Shown here one piece after another: positions 7,803 to 14,572 of a DNA stretch of 24,081 nt; within the stretch, counting starts at the first letter, position 1; the number at the start of each line of letters is the position of its first letter. Where the stretch lies: positions 1 through 24,081 of the forward strand of contig JAJZBP010000004.1 of the NCBI GenBank assembly GCA_021798855.1, in the 5' to 3' direction. The DNA comes from Bacillota bacterium (GTDB taxonomy: Bacteria; Bacillota; Sulfobacillia; JAJZIM01; JAJZBP01). Below the pieces are notes generated by a model. It saw nothing but the letters and a program-made list of their open reading frames with translations. It was not told where the DNA came from and did no database searches. Both the position numbers and the translations under genes were made by a program.

Positions 7803-7873
7803 CCCAAATAAGGGCCGACGGCCCTCGTGGCGCAGGGGCGTAAACGCCCCGAGGACCGTCGGCCGGGTTTGGG
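7803..7873. repeat. D-family compound hairpin (71 bp)
   Basis: The outer arms CCCAAA (7803-7808) and TTTGGG (7868-7873) enclose GGCCGACGG (7813-7821) paired with CCGTCGGCC (7856-7864), then CCTCG/CGAGG, then an apical GGGCG-TAAA-CGCCC hairpin. Read on the - strand it shares GCCGACGGTCCTCGG and CCTGCGCCACG with the element embedded at 16457-16500, where the apical stem has changed to GGCGGC-AAA-GCCGCC and still pairs. There is no T tract, so it is not a standard terminator. Confidence 0.7.
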
Positions 7874-8074
7874 ACCTGATCTCCAACAGCGTTAGATTTC
7901 CTTGACCGTAAATATCGTTAAAAATGGTAAGTTGGCTTAGGCTATCAACGAAGTTATTTTTACCGGCGGGTTCACCGAATGTTTACGTTAAACCGGCATC
8001 TAAACCTTAATAAAGGGCGGATATTGGAAAAAAGGACGAATGCAGTCGAATAATAAGACGAGTATTGGTCACAA

Positions 8075-8100
8075 TTGGCGAATTTTAGTTTATTTTGGCG
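8075..8100 (+). promoter_or_regulatory. TTGGCGAATTTT motif upstream of minC
   Basis: TTGGCGAATTTT (8075-8086) is identical to the 12-mer at 545-556 upstream of apbE, and a weaker TTGGCGGGAGATTTT follows 20 bp later, echoing the 19-bp tandem spacing there. TGGCGAA fits the Spo0A box TGNCGAA. The shared motif is seen; the regulator is inferred. Confidence 0.3.
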
Positions 8101-8291
8101 GGAGATTTTTCCCCCAAAAGTGGGAAGACGAGCAGGAATAAGGAGGAAAGGCGCCGAAATACGAATGGGGTGGAAAAGTGAGGAGAGGAAACATCAGGAA
8201 AAGTACCCGTTCCCGGCGCCCCGAGTCGAATGGACCGGCGAAGTCACCCTGGCGCGGTCGGAATCATCCAGAATGGGAGGTTGAGCCACGG

Positions 8292-8888
8292 ATGGATGCG
8301 GGCGAACCCTTGCCGTTTCCCGATGAGGTGGCCGGAAATCTGCCGCCCGAAGGAGAGGCGGGTTGGTGGATGAACCGCACGCCGGCGACGGCGAACGGGG
8401 GGCAGAGCAACCGGATGACCGGTCCGGAAGCGGCCGCGAAGAAGGTGTTGCTCTTTTGTAAGGACGAGCGCACTCTCCTGCTGCGGCAGATGGTCAGGTC
8501 CGGGCAGAGGGTGGCCTGGGACGGAAACGTGGTTGTCCTGGGCGACGTGAACCCGGGCGCCGAACTGGTGGCCAGGGGCGACATTCTGGTTCTCGGGACT
8601 TTCCGGGGCATGGCGCACGCCGGGGCCATGGGCAACCGGAAGGCGGTGATCGCCGCCCACCGGCTTCTTCCGACGCAGTTGCGCATTGCCGAATACATCA
8701 GTCGCCCGCCGGATGGGGACTATCCATATCCCGCCTGCTCCGAAATAGCCAAGGTCAGGGGAGGGATGGTGGTGATCGAAAAACTCGGCGGCAAGGATTG
8801 GCTGACGCTGGTTGAGCATGGTTCCGGTCGCGGGAGTGTACCCAAGAAGGCGGAAGGCGCGAGGAGGTCTGAGGATTGGGCGAGGTAA
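8292..8888 (+). CDS. minC: Septum-site inhibitor MinC, short N-terminal region
   Basis: MinC blocks FtsZ assembly away from midcell and is recruited to the membrane by MinD. The C-terminal MinC domain is clear: LLLRQMVRSGQRV, GNVVVLGDVNPGAELVA, ILVLGTFRGMAHAGAMGN, LLPTQLRIAEYISR. This domain forms dimers and binds MinD. The roughly 55-85 residues before it are Pro/Gly/Glu-rich and do not resemble the usual 100-residue MinC N-terminal domain that inhibits FtsZ. ATG 8292 is used (198 aa); a GTG at 8178 would add 38 Arg-rich residues. It overlaps minD by 13 bp. Confidence 0.85.
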   Translation: MDAGEPLPFPDEVAGNLPPEGEAGWWMNRTPATANGGQSNRMTGPEAAAKKVLLFCKDERTLLLRQMVRSGQRVAWDGNVVVLGDVNPGAELVARGDILVLGTFRGMAHAGAMGNRKAVIAAHRLLPTQLRIAEYISRPPDGDYPYPACSEIAKVRGGMVVIEKLGGKDWLTLVEHGSGRGSVPKKAEGARRSEDWAR

Positions 8889-9673
8889 TCGTCATCACTT
8901 CGGGAAAAGGAGGGGTTGGCAAGACGACCACCACCGCCAACCTGGGAGCGGCTTTGGCCGCCAAGGGGGCGAAGGTGGCCATGGTGGACGCGGACATCGG
9001 CCTGCGCAACCTGGACGTGGTCATGGGCTTGGAAAACCGGATCGTCTACGACCTGGTGGACGTGGTCGAGGGATTTTGCCGCCTGCGGCAGGCGCTCATC
9101 CGGGACAAGCGGCTGCCCGAAATGTACCTGCTGCCGGCGGCCCAGACCAAGGATAAGACGGCCGTTTCGCCGGACCAGATGCGGGTTCTTTGCCGCGAAC
9201 TGGCCCAGGAATTCGATTATTGCCTGGTGGACTGTCCGGCGGGCATCGAACAGGGATTCCGCAACGCCATTGCCGGCGCGGATCGGGCGCTGATCGTGGC
9301 CACCCCCGAGGTTGCCTCCGTGCGGGACGCGGACCGGATCATCGGGTTATTGGAGGCGGCGGGTATGCCCCAGCCCCAGTTGATCATCAACCGGGTGCGA
9401 CCGGCGATGGTCAAAAGGGGAGACATGATGGACATAGCCGACGTCTTGGACATTCTGGCCATCGGCTTGATCGGTGTGGTGCCCGACGACGAGGGAATCG
9501 TGGTTTCGACCAACCGGGGTGAGCCGGCTTCCCTCTCTCCCGCGTCACGGGCGGGAGAGGCTTACCGCAACATCGCCCGTCGCCTGCAGGGTGAGGCCGT
9601 GCCGGTGATGCCCCTGGAGGCGGAGGATGGATTGTTTGCCCGCTTGCGGAAGATCATGGGCTTCGGACACTGA
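8876..9673 (+). CDS. minD: Septum-site ATPase MinD
   Basis: MinD is a ParA-like ATPase that binds the membrane as an ATP dimer and carries MinC; MinE stimulates its ATPase. The 265-residue product has the deviant Walker A SGKGGVGKTTTT with signature Lys11 and Lys16, then MVDADIGLRNLDVVMGLE, DYCLVDCPAGIEQGF (Walker B region) and a C-terminal amphipathic membrane helix around LFARLRKIMGF. The start is TTG 8876, eight bases after a perfect AGGAGG, inside the end of minC, so translation is probably coupled. Length is typical. Confidence 0.97.
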   Translation: MGEVIVITSGKGGVGKTTTTANLGAALAAKGAKVAMVDADIGLRNLDVVMGLENRIVYDLVDVVEGFCRLRQALIRDKRLPEMYLLPAAQTKDKTAVSPDQMRVLCRELAQEFDYCLVDCPAGIEQGFRNAIAGADRALIVATPEVASVRDADRIIGLLEAAGMPQPQLIINRVRPAMVKRGDMMDIADVLDILAIGLIGVVPDDEGIVVSTNRGEPASLSPASRAGEAYRNIARRLQGEAVPVMPLEAEDGLFARLRKIMGFGH

Positions 9674-9683
9674 GGGAAGAGAG

Positions 9684-9956
9684 GTGCTGGATTTGGATTT
9701 GTTTGGGCATCTGCTCGGACGGCGGAACTCCAGTAAGGCTGTGGCCAAGGAACGCCTGCGGTTGGTCTTGGTCCATGACCGGTCCTGTGCTTCGCCGCAG
9801 GTCCTGGAGAACATGAAAAACGATCTGATTACGGTGATCTCCCGCTACCTGGACATCGAACAGGAAGGATTGGACGTTTCTTTCACCAACAACGAAAGGC
9901 AGGTTGCCCTGGTGGCCAACATTCCGGTTAAGCAGATCAAAAGGGCTTGGGAGTGA
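9684..9956 (+). CDS. minE: Cell division topological specificity factor MinE
   Basis: MinE activates the MinD ATPase and confines the MinCD inhibitor to the poles. The 90-residue protein has the anti-MinCD helix region KERLRLVLVHDRS (about residues 22-34), then the topological-specificity part with VLENMKNDLITVISRYLDI and the ending VALVANIPVKQIKRA. Start GTG 9684 is 10 bp after the minD stop, with GAGGGA upstream; a longer in-frame form from 9627 would lie within minD and lacks support. A complete MinCDE set separates this organism from Bacillus, which lacks MinE. Confidence 0.95.
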   Translation: MLDLDLFGHLLGRRNSSKAVAKERLRLVLVHDRSCASPQVLENMKNDLITVISRYLDIEQEGLDVSFTNNERQVALVANIPVKQIKRAWE

Positions 9957-10015
9957 CCGGGATATCCTGGCAATTTTTATCGGACGAGGGAGGTGGGGTT
10001 TGGCCGTTGATTTCG

Positions 10016-10024
10016 TGTTATAAT
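10016..10024 (+). promoter_or_regulatory. Extended -10 promoter of rodA
   Basis: TG-T-TATAAT (10016-10024) is a consensus -10 with the TGn extension; no good -35 is present at 17 bp, as is common for extended -10 promoters. It lies in the 101-bp gap between minE and rodA, so rodA and the S1 gene may be transcribed separately from the min genes. Confidence 0.5.
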
Positions 10025-10057
10025 GGCCTTTGAGGAAGCAATAAAGGAGGCCGGTCC

Positions 10058-11176
10058 TTGCCGGATCGGAAATTGTGGCGAAACGTGGATGCGCCGATTC
10101 TGGTGGCCTTGGCTACCTTGAGCGTCGCCTCCATCGCGGTCATCAGCGCGGCGACGGCCGTCAACGGCCAAAGCGGGTTGCACTACCCGATCATGCAGAC
10201 GGTATGGGTGTTGCTGGGGACGATCGTCATTCTCCTAGCTCTTTCTCAGGATTACCAGATCTACCCATCCATGACTCCCTACCTGTACTGGGCCACTTTG
10301 GCAGTCCTGGCCGGCGTCCTGGTGGTGGGGCGTTCGGCTCTCGGTTCGGAGCGTTGGATCAACGTCGGGCCTTTCCAACTGCAGCCGTCCGAGTTTGCGA
10401 AGGTGGTGATCATCCTCACGCTGGCCGATTACCTGGCCCGGCGGCAGGGCCAGTTGAAGAGCCTCCGGGATCTGGTTGTACCCTTCGCCTACGTCTTGGT
10501 TCCCGTGGTGCTGATCATCAAACAACCGGACCTGGGAACCGCCCTGGTGTTTTTGGCCATTCTCTTCGGGATGCTCCTGGTGGCCGGAACGCCCATCCGG
10601 TATCTGGTGCTGATCTATGGAGGAACCCTCGCCCTGGTGGTCGGGTGGGTGTACCTGCATTACCGGCTCGGGATACCGATTCCCATGCACAATTACCAGT
10701 TGAAGCGGCTGGTGGCTTTCGTCAACCCCAACGCCGACCCCCTGGGTTCGGGTTACAACATCATTCAATCCAAGATCGCCGTCGGTTCGGGCGGGTTGGT
10801 TGGCAGCGGCGCGCTGAGCAGGCAGTTGAGCTTTTTGCCCGAGAACCAAACCGACTTTATCTTCGCGGCGTTGGGGGAGGAAGCGGGTTTTCTGGGTGCC
10901 CTGGGGATATTGGTGGTTTATCTGGTGTTCCTTTGGCGGGCGGCGGGCATAGCGGCCGCGGCCAAGGATTTCTATGGAACGCTCCTGGCCGTGGGTGGAA
11001 TTTCCATGTTCGCTTTTCAGGTGTTGGAGGGCGCCGGGATGGCCATGGGTCTCATGCCGGTGGCCGGTGTGCCCCTGCCTTTCTTCAGTTATGGGGGGTC
11101 GGCCTTTTTGGCGAACAGCATCGTCATCGGCATTGTCTTAAACGTGGGAATGAGGCGGCGAAAAATTCTCTTCTAA
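10058..11176 (+). CDS. rodA: SEDS-family peptidoglycan glycosyltransferase RodA
   Basis: SEDS proteins polymerise lipid II into glycan strands; the RodA type pairs with PBP2 for side-wall growth. The 372-residue product has about ten membrane segments and SEDS signatures such as GSERWINVGPFQLQPSEFAK, KQPDLGTALVFLAI, GSGALSRQLSFLPENQTDFI with AALGEEAGFLGA, and a C-terminal GVPLPFFSYGGSAFLANSI. The start TTG 10058 follows AAAGGAGG by seven bases. Clustering with mreBCD and PBP2 favours RodA over FtsW or SpoVE, though family membership alone cannot fully separate them. Confidence 0.93.
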   Translation: MPDRKLWRNVDAPILVALATLSVASIAVISAATAVNGQSGLHYPIMQTVWVLLGTIVILLALSQDYQIYPSMTPYLYWATLAVLAGVLVVGRSALGSERWINVGPFQLQPSEFAKVVIILTLADYLARRQGQLKSLRDLVVPFAYVLVPVVLIIKQPDLGTALVFLAILFGMLLVAGTPIRYLVLIYGGTLALVVGWVYLHYRLGIPIPMHNYQLKRLVAFVNPNADPLGSGYNIIQSKIAVGSGGLVGSGALSRQLSFLPENQTDFIFAALGEEAGFLGALGILVVYLVFLWRAAGIAAAAKDFYGTLLAVGGISMFAFQVLEGAGMAMGLMPVAGVPLPFFSYGGSAFLANSIVIGIVLNVGMRRRKILF

Positions 11177-11218
11177 AAATCCGGCAAAAGGCCGGGAAAA
11201 TTAAATGGAGGAAAAAAG

Positions 11219-11911
11219 ATGGCCTTTAATTTGGATCGGAAAAACCAGGGAAGTCAAACGGGCAACAGGCCAAAAGCGGGCGACGTGGTTGAGGTTTTCA
11301 TCACCGGGGCCACGGAATTCGGAGCTTTCGGAAACACGGGCAACGGCGTGTACCTGGGAATGATCCATCGCAGTGAGATTGCCGAAGAGATGGTGGCCGA
11401 CGCCCGGGAATATTTCCTGGTGGGGGAGAAGGTCAAGGCGGTGGTGGTGGGTAGAAGACCCGACGGCAAATATAACTTTTCCACCAAGCGTCTGGGAGGG
11501 AAAGCGCGCCGCGACCTGTCGGTGGCGGAAAAACCGGTGTTGGAGGCCGGACGTCGGAGCGGAGCGTCCCTGGTGGCCGGCGGCAAGCTGAGGGATGCCT
11601 TCATGCTTCCCAAGGCCAACCCCAGGCTCTTCCTGCCGGTCAGCGCGGGCAGTTTCAGCTCGGAGGAACGGCAGGCGCCTTTGCCCCGTGTGCAGGTGGT
11701 GGCCGAGGAATTGTCTCCGGAGGTGGAACTGGAGAAACTCCTGAGCAAGAATTTCTGCGCGCCGCTTTCCGCGGCGGCTCGAAACAAGCTCGCCGAACTT
11801 TGCCGGATCTATGGCCCGGTGCGGCTGACGGTGTCCCTGATGGAGCAAACGGGCGACCCGGCGGTGGCCGTCCTGTCCTGGGTGGAGGAGGTTATGAAGC
11901 GGGCCAATTGA
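11219..11911 (+). CDS. S1 RNA-binding domain protein
   Basis: An S1-type OB fold spans about residues 18-90: AGDVVEVFITGATEFGAF, GVYLGMIHRSEIAEEM, and the closing VGEKVKAVVVGRRPDGKY region. Such domains bind single-stranded RNA, as in ribosomal protein S1, RNase and YabR-like general stress proteins. The remaining 140 residues have no recognised domain; a C-terminal block (ELSPEVELEKLLSKNFCAPL onward) looks helical. ATG 11219 has GGAGGA six bases upstream and lies 42 bp after rodA, probably in its transcript. The role is unknown; the position next to rodA recalls S1 genes beside divIC/ftsH in other Firmicutes. Confidence 0.85.
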   Translation: MAFNLDRKNQGSQTGNRPKAGDVVEVFITGATEFGAFGNTGNGVYLGMIHRSEIAEEMVADAREYFLVGEKVKAVVVGRRPDGKYNFSTKRLGGKARRDLSVAEKPVLEAGRRSGASLVAGGKLRDAFMLPKANPRLFLPVSAGSFSSEERQAPLPRVQVVAEELSPEVELEKLLSKNFCAPLSAAARNKLAELCRIYGPVRLTVSLMEQTGDPAVAVLSWVEEVMKRAN

Positions 11912-11978
11912 TCCTTGCCGCAAAAGGACGGTGTCGTCCGAGACGATACCCGTTTGATTGAAGCGGGGAGGTCGGAAA

Positions 11979-13961
11979 ATGACGGCAATGCTGCCGCAAC
12001 TTGAAGCCGGCCTGATCCTGGGTCTGGCGGTTGTGCTTTTGGGAACGAACCGGCTCAGTCCGGAGTTGGTGGGTCTTTTGGTCATGGGCCTGGTCGGTGC
12101 GACCGGGCTCGTGCCGTATCCGTCCGTGTTCGGGGGCCTGGCCAATCCCGCCCTGGTGATCATCGCCTCCATGATGATCCTGGGCGAGGCCCTGCAGCGC
12201 ACAGGCGTGGCGGCCCGCCTGGGTGGGTTGGTGGCGGAAAGGGTTGCCGGTCAAAGATGGACCAACGTGCTCCTGTTGGTGGCGGCAGCCCTGCCGTCGG
12301 CCCTGGTCAGCGACGTGGGCGTGGCCACCATCTTCCTCCGGATGCTGGAGGGCATGGGGGACAGGTTGGGTGTTCCCCGATCGCGCGTGTTGCTGCCGGT
12401 TGCCTTCGGTTCCATCCTCGGCGGGTTGCTGACCATTCTGGGATCCTCCGGTAACATTCTGGCCAACCAATTTCTGCTGGACGCCGGTGGGAAGGGGTTG
12501 TCCCTTTTTTCGATCACTCCCCTGGGGTTGATCCTGGTGACCGTTGCGGCGGGGTACGTTCTCCTCTGGGGGAAGAGGATTTTGCCGGAGCGGGACCCGG
12601 TGGACCTGGGGCAGCTCTACGGTCTGCGCCAGTACCGGGGAGAGGCCACGGTCACGGAAGAATTTCCGGGTTGCGGCCGCAGTTTGCGCGAACTGGCCAT
12701 GCCCCGCGGGCTGAACCTGCAGATTCTGAAGATTGAGCGCCGGAACGGGGAGACCGTCGATCATCCGCGCGGCGACACCCGTCTCCTGGCCGGTGACCGG
12801 CTCTTGGTCCAAGGCGCGGTCATGGATATTCTGCGCAGCCGCGGCCATCCCGAATGGCCGGGCCTGGAGCTGGCGGAAGGAAGGGAGTGGGAGGTCGGCG
12901 AAACCGACAACTACGCCGAAACCTTGGTGACTCCCGATTCCCCGCTGCGTCAACATACGCTGGGTGAGTTGCATTTTCGCCAACGATACAACCTGTCGGT
13001 GCTGGCGGTTTCCCGTTTGGGGGAAACGACCGCGGTCCCCGGCGGAGGCCGGGAAGGGGCGGGCGGGACGCCGCCGCCGGCCAACGGGGGGCGGGGGTTG
13101 TGGTCCGCCGGATTGGGGCAAAAGGCGACCCAACTGCAGCGGCAACTGCGGCAGGCGGTGGGGTCGATCGGGTTGCGCGAAGCGGTGGGCCGGTCCCGGA
13201 CGGACAAAGGACGCGGATTCGGCGGCTTGGGGAGCCTTCGTTTCCGGGTGGGCGATACTCTGCTCCTGCACGGCAGGGAAGAGGATCTGGACCGTCTGGG
13301 ACAGGAAGGAATCCTTTTATTGCAGAAGAAGGTTGGATACCGGCCCGTGCGCTCCGGAAAAGCCCTGCCGGTGGTGGCGGTCATGGCGGGGGTGATTTTG
13401 GCCGGGGCCACGGGCCTCCTGCCCCTGGCGGTGGCGGCGGTGCTGGGGGTGACGATTGTGCTCCTGGTCGGATGCCTGACCTTTCCGGAGGCGCAGGGGG
13501 CGTTGGAGGTTCGCCCCCTGGTGTTGTTGGCCGGGATGCTGGCCCTGGGCGGAGCGTTGGAACGTACGGGTCTGGTGACGGCCGCCACCGGTTGGATGCT
13601 GGGAATGGTCGGCGGCGGCGGCCCCTATCTGTTGCTGGCCGGAGTCTACGTCGGGGCGGCCCTTGTCACCCAGTTTTTGACCAACGCCGTGACCGTTGTT
13701 TTGATGACGCCCCTGGCCATCCAGGCGGCCGCCGGTTCCCACCTGGACCCGGTTCCCTTCGTGGTGGCGGTGATGGTGGCGGTGTCGGCCTCGCCGGTGA
13801 CTCCGTTCAGCAACCAGGTCAACCTGCTGGTGATGGGACCGGGACGCTACCGGCCGGCGGATTACCTGCGGGCCGGATTGCCCCTGGCTCTCATCCTCGG
13901 GCTGGTTTCCCTGGTGCTCATTCCGGTTTTCTGGCCTTTCGCCGGCGCGGCCGTGCGCTGA
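11979..13961 (+). CDS. SLC13-family permease with two TrkA_C-like domains
   Basis: This family transports anions such as dicarboxylates or sulfate with Na+ or H+; the substrate here is not predictable. The 660-residue protein has an N-terminal membrane half, about 1-200 (including LVSDVGVATIFLRMLEG and VAFGSILGGLLTILGSSGNI), two cytosolic TrkA_C/RCK_C-like domains (about 220-285 and 325-450), and a C-terminal membrane half (about 460-660) with TQFLTNAVTVVLMTPLAIQA and SPVTPFSNQVNLLVMGPG. The second TrkA_C domain is split by about 70 Gly/Arg/Pro-rich residues (about 348-420) that look inserted. Start ATG 11979 has GGGGAGG upstream; a TTG at 11958 is less likely. The small gap after the S1 gene has a GGACG-GTGT-CGTCC hairpin (11926-11939). 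Confidence 0.88.
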   Translation: MTAMLPQLEAGLILGLAVVLLGTNRLSPELVGLLVMGLVGATGLVPYPSVFGGLANPALVIIASMMILGEALQRTGVAARLGGLVAERVAGQRWTNVLLLVAAALPSALVSDVGVATIFLRMLEGMGDRLGVPRSRVLLPVAFGSILGGLLTILGSSGNILANQFLLDAGGKGLSLFSITPLGLILVTVAAGYVLLWGKRILPERDPVDLGQLYGLRQYRGEATVTEEFPGCGRSLRELAMPRGLNLQILKIERRNGETVDHPRGDTRLLAGDRLLVQGAVMDILRSRGHPEWPGLELAEGREWEVGETDNYAETLVTPDSPLRQHTLGELHFRQRYNLSVLAVSRLGETTAVPGGGREGAGGTPPPANGGRGLWSAGLGQKATQLQRQLRQAVGSIGLREAVGRSRTDKGRGFGGLGSLRFRVGDTLLLHGREEDLDRLGQEGILLLQKKVGYRPVRSGKALPVVAVMAGVILAGATGLLPLAVAAVLGVTIVLLVGCLTFPEAQGALEVRPLVLLAGMLALGGALERTGLVTAATGWMLGMVGGGGPYLLLAGVYVGAALVTQFLTNAVTVVLMTPLAIQAAAGSHLDPVPFVVAVMVAVSASPVTPFSNQVNLLVMGPGRYRPADYLRAGLPLALILGLVSLVLIPVFWPFAGAAVR

Positions 13962-13968
13962 CGCACTA

Positions 13969-13986
13969 CCACGCCTAAAGGCGTGG
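13969..13986 (-). repeat. Right-end hairpin of the IS200/IS605 remnant
   Basis: CCACGCC-TAAA-GGCGTGG is a perfect 7-bp stem with a 4-nt loop. Subterminal hairpins of this type are recognised by Y1 transposases in IS200/IS605 elements and, at the right end, form part of the tnpB-associated omega RNA. It follows the tnpB-fragment stop by a few bases. Confidence 0.65.
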
Positions 13987-13990
13987 GGTT

Positions 13991-14149
13991 CTACCGAAGG
14001 ACCCCGGCCCACCGCCTTTGCGCCTCTCCCAGGCAAGCGTTAAAAGTGAGACGGGCAACCTCAAGCCTGGCCATGACAACCCTTTCGTTTTCCTTGCCAA
14101 CCCGCAACGGCAACTCCAACATGAAAGAAGGAGTCTTGGCTTTGCCCAT
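13991..14149 (-). pseudogene. Truncated TnpB/OrfB (IS605 family), N-terminal 52 codons
   Basis: From ATG 14149, seven bases after AAAGGAG, the frame reads MGKAKTPSFMLELPLRVGKE and then an ERVVMARLEVARLTFNACLGEA segment, the usual N-terminal wedge-region sequence of IS1341/OrfB proteins (TPSF.ELPLRV ... RLE..R..YNACLGEA). It stops at TAG 13991 after 52 codons, whereas full TnpB has about 400 residues with a RuvC nuclease domain, all missing here. The cut joins the gene head to the right-end hairpin, so it arose by internal deletion. No nuclease function is expected. Confidence 0.7.
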
Positions 14150-14222
14150 GGTTGCACTCCTTTGCCGTTCTTGGTTTATTATACCACAAGCGGCGAACGG
14201 AAGAAAGGAGCAGACGCTTCAT

Positions 14223-14242
14223 CCCACCCCTGAAGGAGTGGG
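14223..14242 (-). repeat. Left-end hairpin of the IS200/IS605 remnant
   Basis: CCCACCCC-TGAA-GGAGTGGG forms an 8-bp stem with one mismatch and a 4-nt loop. It lies 74 bp upstream of the truncated tnpB start on the - strand, the place expected for the left-end hairpin. Confidence 0.55.
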
Positions 14243-14259
14243 CGCATCAAGCCGAGATT

Positions 14260-14272
14260 TTGTAATATACAA
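14260..14272. promoter_or_regulatory. Inverted repeat upstream of the antitoxin gene
   Basis: TTGTA-ATA-TACAA is a perfect 5-bp inverted repeat 58 bp before the antitoxin start. Ribbon-helix-helix antitoxins usually repress their own operon by binding such short palindromes. The repeat is seen; operator function is inferred. Confidence 0.35.
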
Positions 14273-14329
14273 GGTATGACTTTACGGATGAGCCGAGGTA
14301 TGCGATGATGGTTCCAGGGGGGGACAAAA

Positions 14330-14572
14330 ATGTCGGCAGTGAGGGTGACAATCACTTTGCCCGAGCGAATCGTTGCGGAATTGGAGGGGTTTGCCCGGGA
14401 ATGGCAAACCTCCAGGAGCGATGCCGTGGCGAGAGTGATTGAGAATTATCGGCGGTTATGTGAGGAGGCGGAGATGATCGAGGGCTACCGCTCAATGGCC
14501 GGAGAAACGGCCGGGCAGGTTGAGGAGACGCTCGCGGCACAACGAGAAGTGGTTCTGGGTGCGAATGGTTAG
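14330..14572 (+). CDS. Ribbon-helix-helix antitoxin (MazE/CopG-like)
   Basis: The 80-residue protein begins with a CopG/MetJ-type ribbon-helix-helix: strand VRVTITLPERI, helix ELEGFAREWQTSRSDAVAR, then VIENYRR, which is the DNA-binding dimer fold. The acidic C-terminal half (about 45-75) would be the unstructured part that wraps and neutralises the toxin. ATG 14330 follows AGGGGGGG closely. It overlaps the toxin gene by 8 bp, the normal antitoxin-first order of type II modules. It sits beside an IS remnant, which fits acquisition by transfer. Confidence 0.88.
   Translation: MSAVRVTITLPERIVAELEGFAREWQTSRSDAVARVIENYRRLCEEAEMIEGYRSMAGETAGQVEETLAAQREVVLGANG

Larger units (their letters stand above)
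7713..8291. other. Intergenic region between PBP2 and minC
   Basis: This 579-bp region has no convincing protein gene. It holds a strong orphan ribosome binding site (AAGGAGG 7787-7793) followed by TTG 7799 and a 14-codon frame ending at 7843, a 71-nt compound hairpin (7803-7873) of the D family, then about 200 bp of AT-rich DNA (7890-8100) with a TTGGCGAATTTT motif at 8075. The AT-rich part probably contains the min promoter, but no clear -35/-10 pair is visible. A GTG at 8178 opens an upstream extension of minC. Confidence 0.6.
13962..14250 (-). mobile_element. Deleted IS200/IS605-family element
   Basis: On the - strand this stretch reads: terminal hairpin (14223-14242), a TATAAT box (14178-14183), a ribosome binding site, the start of a tnpB-type gene (14149), an early stop (13991) and, directly after it, a second terminal hairpin (13969-13986). 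That is the left end, gene head and right end of an IS605/IS1341-type element with nearly all of tnpB removed. It starts within a few bases of the SLC13 permease stop. Exact element ends are uncertain because these elements leave no target duplication. Confidence 0.7.

Noticed and set aside
13975..14279. Short protein frames across the IS remnant on both strands
   Set aside because: Only the 52-codon frame from 14149 has a ribosome binding site and family resemblance; the others are overlapping shadows.
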